Below, piece after piece: positions 1 through 7,792 of a stretch of 64,000 nt of DNA. The position numbers were made by a program, and so were the translations under genes. The notes beneath the pieces were generated by a model. It was not told the origin of the DNA, did not search any database, and saw only the letters and a list, made by a program, of their open reading frames with translations. Source of the DNA: Bordetella parapertussis. Its GTDB lineage: Bacteria > Pseudomonadota > Gammaproteobacteria > Burkholderiales > SG8-39. Each line of letters begins with the position of its first letter. Within the stretch, counting starts at the first letter, position 1. The stretch is from the NCBI GenBank assembly GCA_945862265.1, contig CAMAXP010000012.1:36403-100402 (forward strand), written 5' to 3'.

Positions 1-888
1 CAGGTGCAGATTCGCCACACCGTCATCGGCCTCAACTTCCAGGAGATCTACCAGCGCTCCGGCGTCTACAAGATGCCTTCGCCTTCGGGGCTGGGCAGCG
101 AGGCGGCCGGCGTGGTCGAGAAACTCGGCGCCGGCGTGACTGGTTTCAATGTCGGCGACCGCGTCTGTTATGGCGGCGGCGAGCCCGACGCCTATGCCGA
201 GCGGCGGAACTATCCCGCTGCAAGGCTGCTCAGGATCCCGGAGGGCGTGAGCGACGAACTCGCCGCGGCGACGCTCTTCAAGGGCATGACCGTCGAGTAC
301 CTCATCAACCGCTGCTATGCGCTCAAGGCGTGCGGGCAGGCGCTGATGTACGCCGCAGCCGGCGGGATCGGCCTGATCGCCGGGCAGTGGGCCCGGCACC
401 TGGGCGCGGAAATGATCGGCGTGGCGGGCAGCGCGGACAAGTGCAGGCTGGCCCTTGCGAACGGGTATGCCTATGCGATCGATCGCAGCAAGGAAGATAT
501 CGTTGCGCGGGTGCGCGAGATCACCGGAGGTGTCGGCGTGCCCGTCGTTTATGACCCGGTGGGCAAGGACACGTTCGAGACGACGATCAAGTGCCTCGCG
601 CCGCGCGGGTTCTTCATTTCGTTCGGTGCGATCAGCGGCCCGCCGCCCGCGGTCGAGGCCAGCCGCCTGCGCGAGGCGGGTTCGCTCTACTTCACGCGGC
701 CGGCGCTGGCCACCTATGTGGGCACGCGTGCGGAGCTCGACGCATCGGCCGGCGCTGTTTTCGCGCTCGTGGCCAAAGGCGTGCTCAAGCCGAACATCAA
801 TGCGCGCTATGCTTTGACCGATGTCGCAAGGGCCCATGCGGACCTCGAGGCGGGCCGGACGGTGGGAGCGTCGCTGCTGATCCCGTGA
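1..888 (+). CDS. Quinone oxidoreductase (MDR family), 5' partial
   Basis: Cytoplasmic medium-chain dehydrogenase/reductase of the zeta-crystallin (NADPH:quinone reductase) type. The reading frame is already open at base 1 and the first residues match the middle of the GroES-like domain, so 30 or so N-terminal residues lie outside the window. The nucleotide-binding loop AAAGGIGLIAGQWARHLGA is at about residues 118-136 of the visible part. The catalytic-zinc cysteines of alcohol dehydrogenases are absent, as expected for this subfamily. The closest relative in the window is the quinone oxidoreductase at 38.5 kb. The SDR follows 34 bases downstream on the same strand. The substrate cannot be read from sequence. 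Confidence 0.88.
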   Translation, partial: QVQIRHTVIGLNFQEIYQRSGVYKMPSPSGLGSEAAGVVEKLGAGVTGFNVGDRVCYGGGEPDAYAERRNYPAARLLRIPEGVSDELAAATLFKGMTVEYLINRCYALKACGQALMYAAAGGIGLIAGQWARHLGAEMIGVAGSADKCRLALANGYAYAIDRSKEDIVARVREITGGVGVPVVYDPVGKDTFETTIKCLAPRGFFISFGAISGPPPAVEASRLREAGSLYFTRPALATYVGTRAELDASAGAVFALVAKGVLKPNINARYALTDVARAHADLEAGRTVGASLLIP

Positions 889-922
889 CGGATTTGATCA
901 TCAAAACAGAAGAGTGCAGACC

Positions 923-1702
923 ATGACCGCAGAATCCGCAAGACGCGCAGTCCTCATCACCGGTGCCGCCAGCGGCATCGGCGCCGCTACCGCCCGCCGC
1001 TTCATTGCCGAGGGCTGGCAGGTGGCTATCAACTGCATTGACGCCTCGCAGCGCGCCGCCGCCGGTGCAATTGCGGCGCTGGCCACGGGCGCCGGGCAGA
1101 AGGCCGTGGTGATCGAGGGCGACGTGACCCGCGATGCCGACTGCGTGGCCGTGGTCGAAAAGGCGGTGGCGGCCTTCGGCCGGCTCGACGCGCTGGTCAA
1201 CGCCGCCGGCATCAGCAAGATGGTCCCGCAGACCGACCTGCACGGGCTGGACTTCGATGACTTCCAGCGCATCTATGCGGTCAACACCATCGGGATGTTC
1301 CAGATGATCCGCGCCGCCGCGCCGCACCTCAAGGCCACGGGCAAGGGGTCGGTGGTGAACATCACCTCGCGCGCCGGCGTCACCGGTGGCGGCTCGTCGA
1401 TCGCCTATGCGGCCTCCAAGGGCGCCTCGAACACGCTGACGTTGTCGCTTGCGCGCGTGCTGGCGCCCGAGATCCGGGTGAACGCCGTGTGCCCGGCGCT
1501 GACCGAGCAGGGCTTCGTGGAGAGGCTCGCCCCGGAGTCGTTTGCCGAGCGCAGGGCGCGCCAGATCGCGATCTCGCCGCTGAAGCAGATCGGCCAGCCC
1601 GAGCAGGTGGCCGAGTCGATCTACTGGCTCGCCAGCAGCGCGGAGATGATGACCGGGTCGCTGGTCGACCTGGATTTCGGGATCCACCTCAACGCGACCT
1701 GA
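923..1702 (+). CDS. SDR family oxidoreductase
   Basis: Classical short-chain dehydrogenase of 259 residues acting on an NAD(P)-linked alcohol/ketone pair in the cytoplasm. The N-terminal TGAASGIGAAT cofactor loop, the NAAGIS strand-4 motif and the catalytic YAASK (YxxxK), preceded by the active-site serine in NITSRAG, are all present. I chose ATG at 923 because AGAAGAG sits 8 bases upstream; a GTG at 914 in the same frame is the alternative. It probably forms a two-gene unit with the quinone oxidoreductase before it. Substrate unknown. Confidence 0.9.
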   Translation: MTAESARRAVLITGAASGIGAATARRFIAEGWQVAINCIDASQRAAAGAIAALATGAGQKAVVIEGDVTRDADCVAVVEKAVAAFGRLDALVNAAGISKMVPQTDLHGLDFDDFQRIYAVNTIGMFQMIRAAAPHLKATGKGSVVNITSRAGVTGGGSSIAYAASKGASNTLTLSLARVLAPEIRVNAVCPALTEQGFVERLAPESFAERRARQIAISPLKQIGQPEQVAESIYWLASSAEMMTGSLVDLDFGIHLNAT

Positions 1703-1714
1703 TCCCGGTGTCTT

Positions 1715-1732
1715 TGTAGTAACATGCCTACA
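1715..1732. promoter_or_regulatory. Inverted repeat, likely toxin-antitoxin operator
   Basis: TGTAG and CTACA arms separated by 8 bases lie 21 bases before the antitoxin start. Phd/YefM proteins repress their own operon by binding short TGTA-type palindromes, so this is the expected place and kind of site. The assignment is inference from position and motif. Confidence 0.45.
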
Positions 1733-1753
1733 TTGATTCGCTGAGGCTGCGCC

Positions 1754-2008
1754 ATGACGATCAAGACCCTTTCGAGCCGGGAATTCAACCAGAACGCAAG
1801 CGAGGCGAAGAAGGCCGCCTCCAAAGGCCCGGTGTTCATCACCGATCGGGGCCGGCCGGCGCACGTCCTGCTGAGCATCGAGGACTACCGGCGCCTCACG
1901 GGGGCGCGGGAAAAGATCGCGGACTTGCTGGCCATGAAGGGCGCGGAAGTCGTCGAGCTCGAGATTCCTCCTTTGCTGGACCGCGCCAGGCCGGCAGACC
2001 TGGGCTGA
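1754..2008 (+). CDS. Phd/YefM-family antitoxin
   Basis: An 84-residue antitoxin. The N-terminal half has the family pattern (SSREFNQNASEAKKAA, then PVFITDRGRPAHVLLSIEDY), which forms the dimerising DNA-binding fold. The C-terminal 30 residues are acidic and should be the toxin-neutralising tail. Its stop codon overlaps the toxin start by one base (TGATG), so the two are translationally coupled. It should repress the operon through the inverted repeat just upstream. Confidence 0.9.
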   Translation: MTIKTLSSREFNQNASEAKKAASKGPVFITDRGRPAHVLLSIEDYRRLTGAREKIADLLAMKGAEVVELEIPPLLDRARPADLG

Positions 2009-2430
2009 TGTACATCCTCGACACGAATGTCGTCTCGGAACTGCGCAAGGTGCGCCTGGGCAAGGCCGACAAGCGCGTGGCGCGATGGGCCGATGGCGTG
2101 GACGCCTCCGCGCTCTATCTCTCGGTCATCACGATCCAGGAACTGGAGATCGGTGTGCTGCTCGTCGAGCGGCGCGACGTGTCGCAAGGCGCGCTGTTGC
2201 GGGCTTGGATGGATCGTCATGTGCTGCCTGCTTTCGCGGGCCGAATCCTGCCGATCGATACTGCGGTCGCGCAGCGCAGCGCCGGGTTGCATGTACCGGA
2301 TCCGCGTCCGGTCCGCGACGCTTTGATTGCGGCGACCGGGCTGGTTCATGGCATGGCGGTCGTGACACGCAACGTCGCCGATTTCGACCCGACCGGCGTG
2401 CCGACCGTCAACCCCTGGTCCGGAAAGTGA
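2008..2430 (+). CDS. PIN-domain toxin (VapC-like RNase)
   Basis: A 140-residue PIN-domain ribonuclease. The four acidic metal-binding positions are visible: D5 in YILDTNVVSEL, the glutamate in TIQELEIGV, the aspartate in VRDALIAATG and the last aspartate in TRNVADFD. Proteins of this family cleave tRNA or rRNA and are held inactive by the antitoxin encoded one base upstream. The partner is a Phd-type rather than a VapB-type antitoxin, a common mixed pairing. All active-site residues are intact, so the module looks functional. Confidence 0.9.
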   Translation: MYILDTNVVSELRKVRLGKADKRVARWADGVDASALYLSVITIQELEIGVLLVERRDVSQGALLRAWMDRHVLPAFAGRILPIDTAVAQRSAGLHVPDPRPVRDALIAATGLVHGMAVVTRNVADFDPTGVPTVNPWSGK

Positions 2431-2460
2431 ATCGGACCTGAACCCAACCTGAGCCCGCTC

Positions 2461-3222
2461 ATGAACGCACCCGCCCCACTGCAGCATCCCGCCATGACCG
2501 CCGCCGAATGGCAGGCGCGTTGCGACCTCGCGGCGCTGTACCGCATCGTCGACCACCTCGGCTGGACCGACATCCTCAACACGCACATGTCGACGCGCAT
2601 CCCCGGGGAGCCCAACGCCTTTCTGATCAACCACTGCGAGGAGATGTTCCACGAGATCACCGCCTCGAGCCTGATCAAGATGGATCTCGACGGCAACGTG
2701 CTCGGCAAGAAGGGGCGCTTCAACCCCGCCGGGTTCACGATCCACAGCGGCATCTACAAGGCGCGCCCCGACGCGAACTGCGTGATGCACACGCACACTC
2801 GCGCCGGTGCCGGCGTGGCGATGGCCAAAAGCGGCCTGCGCCCGATCAGCCAGGACGCGCTCAACGTGCTGGATGAAGTCGCGTACCACGAGTACGGCAC
2901 GCCGGCCACGCAGTCCGAATGCGATGCGCTGGGCGTGAGCTGCCAGAAGGGCTCGTGCCTCATCCTGCTCAACCACGGGTTGCTTACCCACGGGCCGACG
3001 ATTCCGGCCGCGCTGCAGAAGATGTACATGCTCGAGCGCGCGTGCGAGCTCGAGTTGATCGCCCGCGGCCTCGGCGAGCCGCCGGTCGAAGTGGCCCCTG
3101 AGGTGGTCGCCGACCTCGCGCGGATACTCAAAGGCATGCGCGCCAAGCCCGAATACGGCCTGCACGAGTGGAATGCGCTGGTGCGGTTGGTGGACGCGAA
3201 GGGGAGCGAGTACCGCCGCTAG
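2461..3222 (+). CDS. Class II aldolase/adducin domain protein
   Basis: 253 residues of the class II aldolase fold, a cytoplasmic zinc-dependent family that cleaves or epimerises sugar phosphates or decarboxylates related acids. Zinc-binding histidines are visible in VMHTHTRAG (about residues 103-111), with a further histidine in LLNHGLLTHG (about 169-178). It ends convergently with the HAD phosphatase: the two stop codons overlap at 3219-3222. There is no sugar-kinase or isomerase neighbour, so the substrate is open. Members near Bug genes in related bacteria are usually annotated only at family level. Confidence 0.88.
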   Translation: MNAPAPLQHPAMTAAEWQARCDLAALYRIVDHLGWTDILNTHMSTRIPGEPNAFLINHCEEMFHEITASSLIKMDLDGNVLGKKGRFNPAGFTIHSGIYKARPDANCVMHTHTRAGAGVAMAKSGLRPISQDALNVLDEVAYHEYGTPATQSECDALGVSCQKGSCLILLNHGLLTHGPTIPAALQKMYMLERACELELIARGLGEPPVEVAPEVVADLARILKGMRAKPEYGLHEWNALVRLVDAKGSEYRR

Positions 3223-3875
3223 GAGCGCTCCCGGACCCACGCCGCGGCCGACACGAGGTCGCTGAACACCTGCGTGGCCCGGCTGAAATCGTGGTGCTTC
3301 GACATCTCGTTGGGCACCGCGAGGCAGGCCACGCCTGCGGCCGCGGCCGCAGCGACGCCATGCTCTGTGTCTTCGATAGCGACGCAGTCCTCGGGCTCGA
3401 GGCCGAGGTTCGCCACCGCCAACAGGTAGCAGTCGGGCGAAGGCTTGCTGTAGCGCACGTCATCGGCGGTGACGATGGTCTCGAAGATGCCGTCGAGCGA
3501 GTGCGCCTTTAATGTGGCGGCAACGCCGTTGCGTCCCGCGCCGGTGACGATGGCCATGCGCAGCCCGCTCGCCTGGAAGATCGGCAGCACCTCCCGCACG
3601 CCCGGCATCAGCGGGAAGGCGCTCCGCGAAAGGAACGAGCGCGTGATCGCGTACTTGTCCTCCGCCAGTGCAGCCGGGGCCCTGTCGATCGCGAAGCGCT
3701 CGGCGAGGTCGGCGGCGTTGGCGGCCGTCGGCATGCCCGCGTAGTAGTCCTTGTAGTGCTGCTCGGTCAGGACGGCGCCGTGGGTGCGGAGCACGTCCTG
3801 CCAGAGTCGCCAGTGGGTCGGCTCCGAGTCGACGAGCGTGCCGTCGTGGTCGAAGAGGACCGCCTTGATCGTCAC
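3219..3875 (-). CDS. HAD-superfamily phosphatase
   Basis: 218-residue HAD hydrolase of the phosphoglycolate phosphatase/beta-phosphoglucomutase type. Motif I is FDHDGTLVDSE at about residues 7-17 (nucleophile and acid/base aspartates). Motif II is in AIVTGAGR, and motif III/IV is in KPSPDCYLLA and AIEDTEHGV. The cap lies between motifs I and II. I set the start at GTG 3875, which places motif I at its usual distance from the N-terminus; the open frame continues upstream without family similarity. Phosphatase substrate unknown. Confidence 0.85.
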   Translation of the reverse strand: MTIKAVLFDHDGTLVDSEPTHWRLWQDVLRTHGAVLTEQHYKDYYAGMPTAANAADLAERFAIDRAPAALAEDKYAITRSFLSRSAFPLMPGVREVLPIFQASGLRMAIVTGAGRNGVAATLKAHSLDGIFETIVTADDVRYSKPSPDCYLLAVANLGLEPEDCVAIEDTEHGVAAAAAAGVACLAVPNEMSKHHDFSRATQVFSDLVSAAAWVRERS

Positions 3876-3880
3876 CCGTG

Positions 3881-3934
3881 CTACTGCGGCTTGATGCCGG
3901 CGGCGAGGAGGGCGCGGCGGGTCAGGCTGTGCAT
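3881..3934 (-). pseudogene. Possible remnant of a Bug/TctC gene
   Basis: A 17-codon frame just upstream of the HAD gene. It starts with a signal-peptide-like stretch (MHSLTRRALLAA) and ends in GIKPQ plus stop. AGIKPE/AGIKAE is the typical C-terminus of Bug proteins in this window. A plausible reading is a Bug gene that lost everything between its signal peptide and its last five codons. It is too short for certainty and could be a chance frame. Confidence 0.25.
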
Positions 3935-4023
3935 GATTCGTGTTCCGGTTGTTTGGGAGGGCGCGGGCACTGTACGGTGCAGTGCGATTGCGCGTCAATC
4001 GGTGGTTCGCCCGGAAATCCGGG

Positions 4024-4206
4024 CTACGCGGTCTTGCGCGCCTTTTCCACTCGTTGCGCCAGCTTGCCGGATTTTCTGGCCGAAGCGGCCGACGCCAGCC
4101 CGCGCTCGAAAAATTCGGAAAGGGGTTCCCTCTTCTGGAGCGCATCCTCTGAGGCACTGCGCAGCTTGGGCGAAACGCGGACTGCAGGATCGGTGGCCTT
4201 TTTCAT
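4024..4206 (-). CDS. Orphan antitoxin-like protein, probably shortened
   Basis: 60 residues starting at an ATG with GAGGA just upstream. The sequence (KKATDPAVRVSPKLRSASED, then REPLSEFFERGLASAASARK) resembles the small YlcI/YnfO-type proteins that partner ParE toxins. Compared with my memory of that family, about 15 residues seem to be missing between LSEF and ERGLAS, where relatives carry a longer helix. No ParE-like gene lies on either side. It sits in a stretch with other decayed genes, so it is best read as a leftover antitoxin. Confidence 0.5.
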   Translation of the reverse strand: MKKATDPAVRVSPKLRSASEDALQKREPLSEFFERGLASAASARKSGKLAQRVEKARKTA

Positions 4207-4304
4207 GGGGTCCTCGTGCGTTGCATACGAAATGGAACGATGAATGAATCCTGGATGGGAGGCAAGGGCTCTGCGGCCGTGTATGCTTTTCCCGCGCGAG
4301 CAAA

Positions 4305-4316
4305 TTGTATGTACAA
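4305..4316. promoter_or_regulatory. Inverted repeat before the truncated Bug gene
   Basis: TTGTA-TG-TACAA, a perfect 5-base palindrome in an AT-rich stretch 17 bases before the start of the truncated Bug gene. Short TTGTA/TACAA palindromes of this kind are typical of FCD-type GntR regulators. It appears to be the surviving control region of the broken gene. Confidence 0.35.
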
Positions 4317-4333
4317 AATAATAGGAGACCTCG

Positions 4334-4483
4334 ATGCGCCCCTTCCGCCTGCCGCTGCTTTTGCTCGGCCTTTTCTTGTCCTCTCTGGCCCTCGCCCAGC
4401 CCTGGCCCTCGCGCCCCGTCAAGATCGTGGTCGGGTTCGCACCGGGGTCGGGGACCGACAGCCGTCCTGCTTGTGGTGCATGA
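4334..4483 (+). pseudogene. Truncated Bug/TctC solute-binding protein
   Basis: Starts like a normal Bug gene: AGGAG six bases before the ATG, a signal peptide ending at ALAQ, then PWPSRPVKIVVGFAPGSGTD, the conserved N-terminus of the mature protein. Similarity stops at codon 42 (about base 4459). The frame then runs into the antisense of the neighbouring hydrolase gene and ends after 7 unrelated residues. About 85 percent of the expected 320 residues is missing. The product would be exported but cannot fold as a binding protein. Confidence 0.85.
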
Positions 4484-5060
4484 ACAGCATGGGCAAGGCG
4501 AGCGGTTCGGAGAAGCGCGATTCGGAGCGGATGCCGCTCGCGATGATGCCGGACACCAGTGACATGCGGTTGTCCTTCTGCATGTGCTTCACGAATTCCA
4601 TCAGGCTGATGCCCCCGTTGCTGTGCCCGATCAGCCAGACCGGGAGGCCCGTCTTCTTCTTGTAGTGGCGGACGGTGCTCTCGATGCGCGTGAGGTGGTC
4701 GCCGCCGCTCCGGGCCGCAGGGTAGGCCTGCCGCGGGGAGAGCGGCTCCGGGCTGTCGAGCAGCACAATGTCGACCTTGCCGCTGGAGGTTGTCGGGTCG
4801 GTCAGGCGCTTGAGCATCTGGTGGAACGGGTACCGCTGGTCGGTCTGGCCGGGTTTCAGGCCGATGTAGCCCTCGCCACCAAGGATGAAGATCAGCACCG
4901 CCTTGGGGTCCTTGGCCTTCCAGTACATCGTCAGCGAAGGTTTGTCGCTGATGAAGAAACCCTTGTCGACTTGCTCGAGGGCAATCACCTCGGCTCGTGC
5001 CGTGTTTGCCAGGGTAAGGAGGGCGGCCGCCAGGAAGGCGGCGCAGGTACGGGTGCTCAC
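4419..5060 (-). pseudogene. Truncated secreted alpha/beta hydrolase
   Basis: GTG start at 5060 with AGAAGGA upstream and a signal peptide of about 23 residues ending ANTARA. The nucleophile elbow is GHSNGG (about residues 145-150). Similarity to a hydrolase runs to LPMLFMHHKQDGC at residue 201, then 12 unrelated residues (read from the antisense of the truncated Bug gene) lead to a stop. DGC normally precedes the region with the catalytic histidine, so that residue is lost and the enzyme is probably inactive. The breakpoint coincides with that of the Bug fragment. Confidence 0.8.
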
Positions 5061-5091
5061 TTTAGCGTCCTTCTGGTTTATGTACTCGAGG

Positions 5092-5682
5092 TCAGCGAAA
5101 AACCGCAGCGATCCGCACTACCCCGCCCCGTAGCGCGCGAATCAGTTTTGGCATCAGCCACACCGCCATCGCCAGGAACATAAGCAGGAAGCCCATGAAA
5201 ACCAGCGGGTAGTGCAACGCGAAATAGAGGCCGCCAAAAACGGCAGTGTCCTCGGCAATCGACGCGGACCAGTTGGAAAATGGCTCGGGAGAGCTGTTGA
5301 TCAACAGTCGTGTGGCCATCTTCGTTCCGTGGGCGCCCGTGGCGACGGCGCCGCCGAGGAGCACTGCGGCGGCTTGAATCGCCGGGTCCATGGGGCCCAC
5401 GGCGCCGGCGGCCAAGGCAGCCCCCGCCGGGATGCGGATGAAGGTGTGAACGGCATCCCAAAGGGAGTCGAAGCCGGGAATTTTGTCCGCGAGGAATTCA
5501 GCCAGGAACATGAAACCCGCTGCGCCGATGACCCAGGGGTTTGACAGGATCTCAAGCTGGGCCGGTAGCGCGATGTGCCCGGTAGTGCCCAGGAGCCCGA
5601 GCATCAGCACGGCCGCGTACAGATTGATTCCGCTTGCCCAGGCGACGCCCAGGGTGAGGGCAAGGGTGTGTGTGAGATCCAT
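5092..5682 (-). CDS. DUF4126 membrane protein
   Basis: 196-residue integral inner-membrane protein of the DUF4126 family, function unknown. The N-terminus (MDLTHTLALTLGVAWASGIN) matches the usual family start, which is why I placed the start at 5682 although the frame is open further. Several hydrophobic segments are visible (about residues 5-35, 45-65, 80-105 and 150-185), with a glycine/alanine-rich GAVATGAHGTKMATR turn. It is last in a run of minus-strand genes, 8 bases after the Bug stop codon. Confidence 0.8.
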   Translation of the reverse strand: MDLTHTLALTLGVAWASGINLYAAVLMLGLLGTTGHIALPAQLEILSNPWVIGAAGFMFLAEFLADKIPGFDSLWDAVHTFIRIPAGAALAAGAVGPMDPAIQAAAVLLGGAVATGAHGTKMATRLLINSSPEPFSNWSASIAEDTAVFGGLYFALHYPLVFMGFLLMFLAMAVWLMPKLIRALRGGVVRIAAVFR

Positions 5683-5690
5683 GCAGTAGC

Positions 5691-6653
5691 CTACTCCACC
5701 TTCGCCCCTGTCACCGCCACAACCTTCCTCCACTTTTCCACATCCGACACGATCTGCGCCGCATAGGCCTCGGGCGTATTCCCCCCAACCTCCGCCCCTA
5801 AATCCAGAAGCTGCTTGTCCATCCCCGGCGACTTGAGGATGGCCGAGATGTTGGAATACAGCGCATCGACAACCGCCTTGGGCGTCGCCGCGGGCGCCAG
5901 CAACCCGAACCACGCGGACAACTCATACCCGGGCACGCCGCTCTCGGCCATGGTGGGCAGGTCGGGCGCACCGGGAAAGCGCTTCAACGTTGTGACGGCG
6001 ATGCCGCGGATCTTGCCGGAGCGGATGTGCCCGATGGAGGAGGGCAGGTTGTCGAAGCCCATCTGAATCTGGCCGCCGATGAGGTCGACGAGCATGGGCC
6101 CGGCACCCTTATAGGGGATGTGGGCGATATCGACCTGGGCCATGGCCTTCAGCAGCTCGCCGCTCATGTGCGGCGACCCGCCGGGCGAGGTGGAGCCGAA
6201 GTTCAGCGACCCGGGCTTGGCGCGGGCCAGTGCCAGCAGCTCGGCGAGGGTCTTGGCAGGGACGGAAGGATTCACGGCCAGCACGTTGGGCGTGCTGCCG
6301 ATGATGGTGACGGGATAGAACTCGCGGATGGCGTCGTAGGGCAGGTTCTTGATGATGGCCGTGTTGATGCCGTGCGTGTTCACGGTGCCCATCAGCAACG
6401 TGTAACCGTCTGCGGGAGACTTGGCCACCACGACGGTCCCGATCGCGCCGCCGGCGCCGGGACGGTTCTCGACGACGAAGGGCTGCTTCATCCGGTCGGT
6501 GAGCTTCGCGGCGATCAATCGCGCGAGGATGTCCGTGGTCCCGGCGGGCGGGTAAGGCACGATGATCTTTACCTGCTTGTCGGGGTACTGGGCGACGGCG
6601 GAAAGGGAAACAAGCGTGAAAGCCGCGGCGAGCGCGGTGCGGATCAAGGGCAT
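5691..6653 (-). CDS. Bug/TctC periplasmic solute-binding protein
   Basis: 320 residues with a cleaved signal peptide (to SLSAVAQ) and the Bug-family marks: YPDKQVKIIVPYPPAGTTD at the mature N-terminus, NRPGAGGAIGT, DGYTLLMG, then the second-lobe HIPYKGAGPML loop. These periplasmic proteins bind carboxylates in a closed two-lobed cleft, classically to feed TctAB transporters; no TctAB is nearby. GAGGAGG lies 5 bases before the ATG. It follows the DUF455 gene by 10 bases, so it is likely part of the AtuA/DUF455 operon and may bind that pathway's substrate. Confidence 0.93.
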   Translation of the reverse strand: MPLIRTALAAAFTLVSLSAVAQYPDKQVKIIVPYPPAGTTDILARLIAAKLTDRMKQPFVVENRPGAGGAIGTVVVAKSPADGYTLLMGTVNTHGINTAIIKNLPYDAIREFYPVTIIGSTPNVLAVNPSVPAKTLAELLALARAKPGSLNFGSTSPGGSPHMSGELLKAMAQVDIAHIPYKGAGPMLVDLIGGQIQMGFDNLPSSIGHIRSGKIRGIAVTTLKRFPGAPDLPTMAESGVPGYELSAWFGLLAPAATPKAVVDALYSNISAILKSPGMDKQLLDLGAEVGGNTPEAYAAQIVSDVEKWRKVVAVTGAKVE

Positions 6654-6663
6654 GACAACCTCC

Positions 6664-7446
6664 TCAGGAAGCCTGGAGTGCTGCGAGCTCGTCTTCGTCG
6701 AAACCGGCGGCCCTGCGCGCGTCCAGGTTGAAAGGCCCGCGCAAGTGCGGGGCCCGGTAAGCATCGGACAATTCGGCGTACGTGGCGAGAGGGTCGAGCC
6801 CGCGTTCGACGCAAAGGTACTTGTACCAGCGGTTGCCCACGGCCACGTGTCCGATCTCCTCGGCGAGGATCACATCGAGGATCCGGCCGGCCGCATGGTC
6901 GCCCACGCTGACGAGCTTCTTCTTCACCATCGGCGAAGCGTCGAGGCCGCGCGCTTCCAATGTGCGGGGAACCAGCGCGATGCGGGCGAGCAGGTCGTCG
7001 CGAGTCTTCTCGGCCATGTCCCATAGCGCGTTGTGCGCGCGGAAAGAGCCGTAGTCGTAGCCGAGCGTCACGAGGTGGTTGCGCAGCAGCGTGAAGTGCT
7101 TGGCCTCTTCCTTGGCGACAGAAACCCAGTCGCGATAGAACGCGTCCGGCATGCCGGGAAAGCGCCACACGATGTCCAGCGCCAGGTCGATGGCGTTGAG
7201 TTCGATGTGCGCTATGGAGTGGATCAGCGCGGCGCGGCCCTCGAGCAGCGCCACGGACTTCTGTTCCAGCTGGCTGTGGGGAACGAGTTCAGGCTTGGGC
7301 GGGCGGCCGGGAATGCCCGGCGGTGCGGGGATGGCGACATCCGCATCGACGGGAAGCGACGAATCGAGTGCGAGCGTTGCCTGCGCCTTGGCAGAGGCGT
7401 CGGCTTCGAGCAGCGGGCCGAGCGCGGCGGTGCGTAAAGAGGTCAC
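6664..7446 (-). CDS. DUF455 ferritin-like protein
   Basis: 260-residue cytoplasmic protein of the DUF455 family, predicted all-helical with a ferritin-like diiron arrangement. Candidate metal ligands are in HSIAHIELNAIDLALD, KEEAKHFTLL and ILAEEIGHVAVGNRW (repeated E and ExxH patterns in separate helices). The GTG start at 7446 overlaps the upstream stop by four bases (GTGA), so it is translationally coupled to the AtuA-like small gene. Family function is unproven; a diiron oxygenase or tRNA-modifying role would fit the fold. Confidence 0.82.
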   Translation of the reverse strand: MTSLRTAALGPLLEADASAKAQATLALDSSLPVDADVAIPAPPGIPGRPPKPELVPHSQLEQKSVALLEGRAALIHSIAHIELNAIDLALDIVWRFPGMPDAFYRDWVSVAKEEAKHFTLLRNHLVTLGYDYGSFRAHNALWDMAEKTRDDLLARIALVPRTLEARGLDASPMVKKKLVSVGDHAAGRILDVILAEEIGHVAVGNRWYKYLCVERGLDPLATYAELSDAYRAPHLRGPFNLDARRAAGFDEDELAALQAS

Positions 7447-7790
7447 TGGTTCCCGTGCAATTTTCCGATCAGTCCATCGGGCACGTCGATCTCGAATCCG
7501 AGCACGGCGGCCGACAGCGCCTTGCCGTAGTTGTCGAGGCACAGGCTCCGCGATACGCCGCCGCCGAGTGCGCCGTGCGCGACAAAATTCAGCGCCCCGA
7601 TGCCGTCCACCTCGTAGCGCAGCACCTCGCCCTTCACCGTGCCCGCATAAAACGCCTTGAAGCGCTCCGCGGTCACCTGGGCCTTGAGCAGCGGATAGAA
7701 CTCCGGCTCATAGGCGATCACCATGATGTTCGAGGTATTGCCCTTGTCGCCGGAGCGGGTGTGCGCGACGTGCTGCAGCAGGACTTTCAT
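7443..7790 (-). CDS. AtuA C-terminal-like small protein
   Basis: 115 residues matching the small AtuA-associated domain, which in some bacteria is fused to the C-terminus of AtuA. The start is fixed by MKVLLQHVAHTRSGDKGNTS, which carries the family motif RSGDKGN. It lies 2 bases after the AtuA-like stop codon, so the two proteins are made together and probably form a complex. The biochemical role is unknown; AtuA belongs to the acyclic terpene utilisation cluster of Pseudomonas but its reaction has not been settled to my knowledge. Confidence 0.85.
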   Translation of the reverse strand: MKVLLQHVAHTRSGDKGNTSNIMVIAYEPEFYPLLKAQVTAERFKAFYAGTVKGEVLRYEVDGIGALNFVAHGALGGGVSRSLCLDNYGKALSAAVLGFEIDVPDGLIGKLHGNQ

Positions 7791-7792
7791 GG

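Noticed and set aside
4440..4480. An insertion sequence at the scar
   Set aside because: No transposase, terminal repeats or target duplication can be seen on either side.
4216..4665. A 149-residue plus-strand frame across the deletion joint
   Set aside because: It is a frame-shifted reading of the truncated Bug start and the antisense of the hydrolase; no family similarity or coherent composition.
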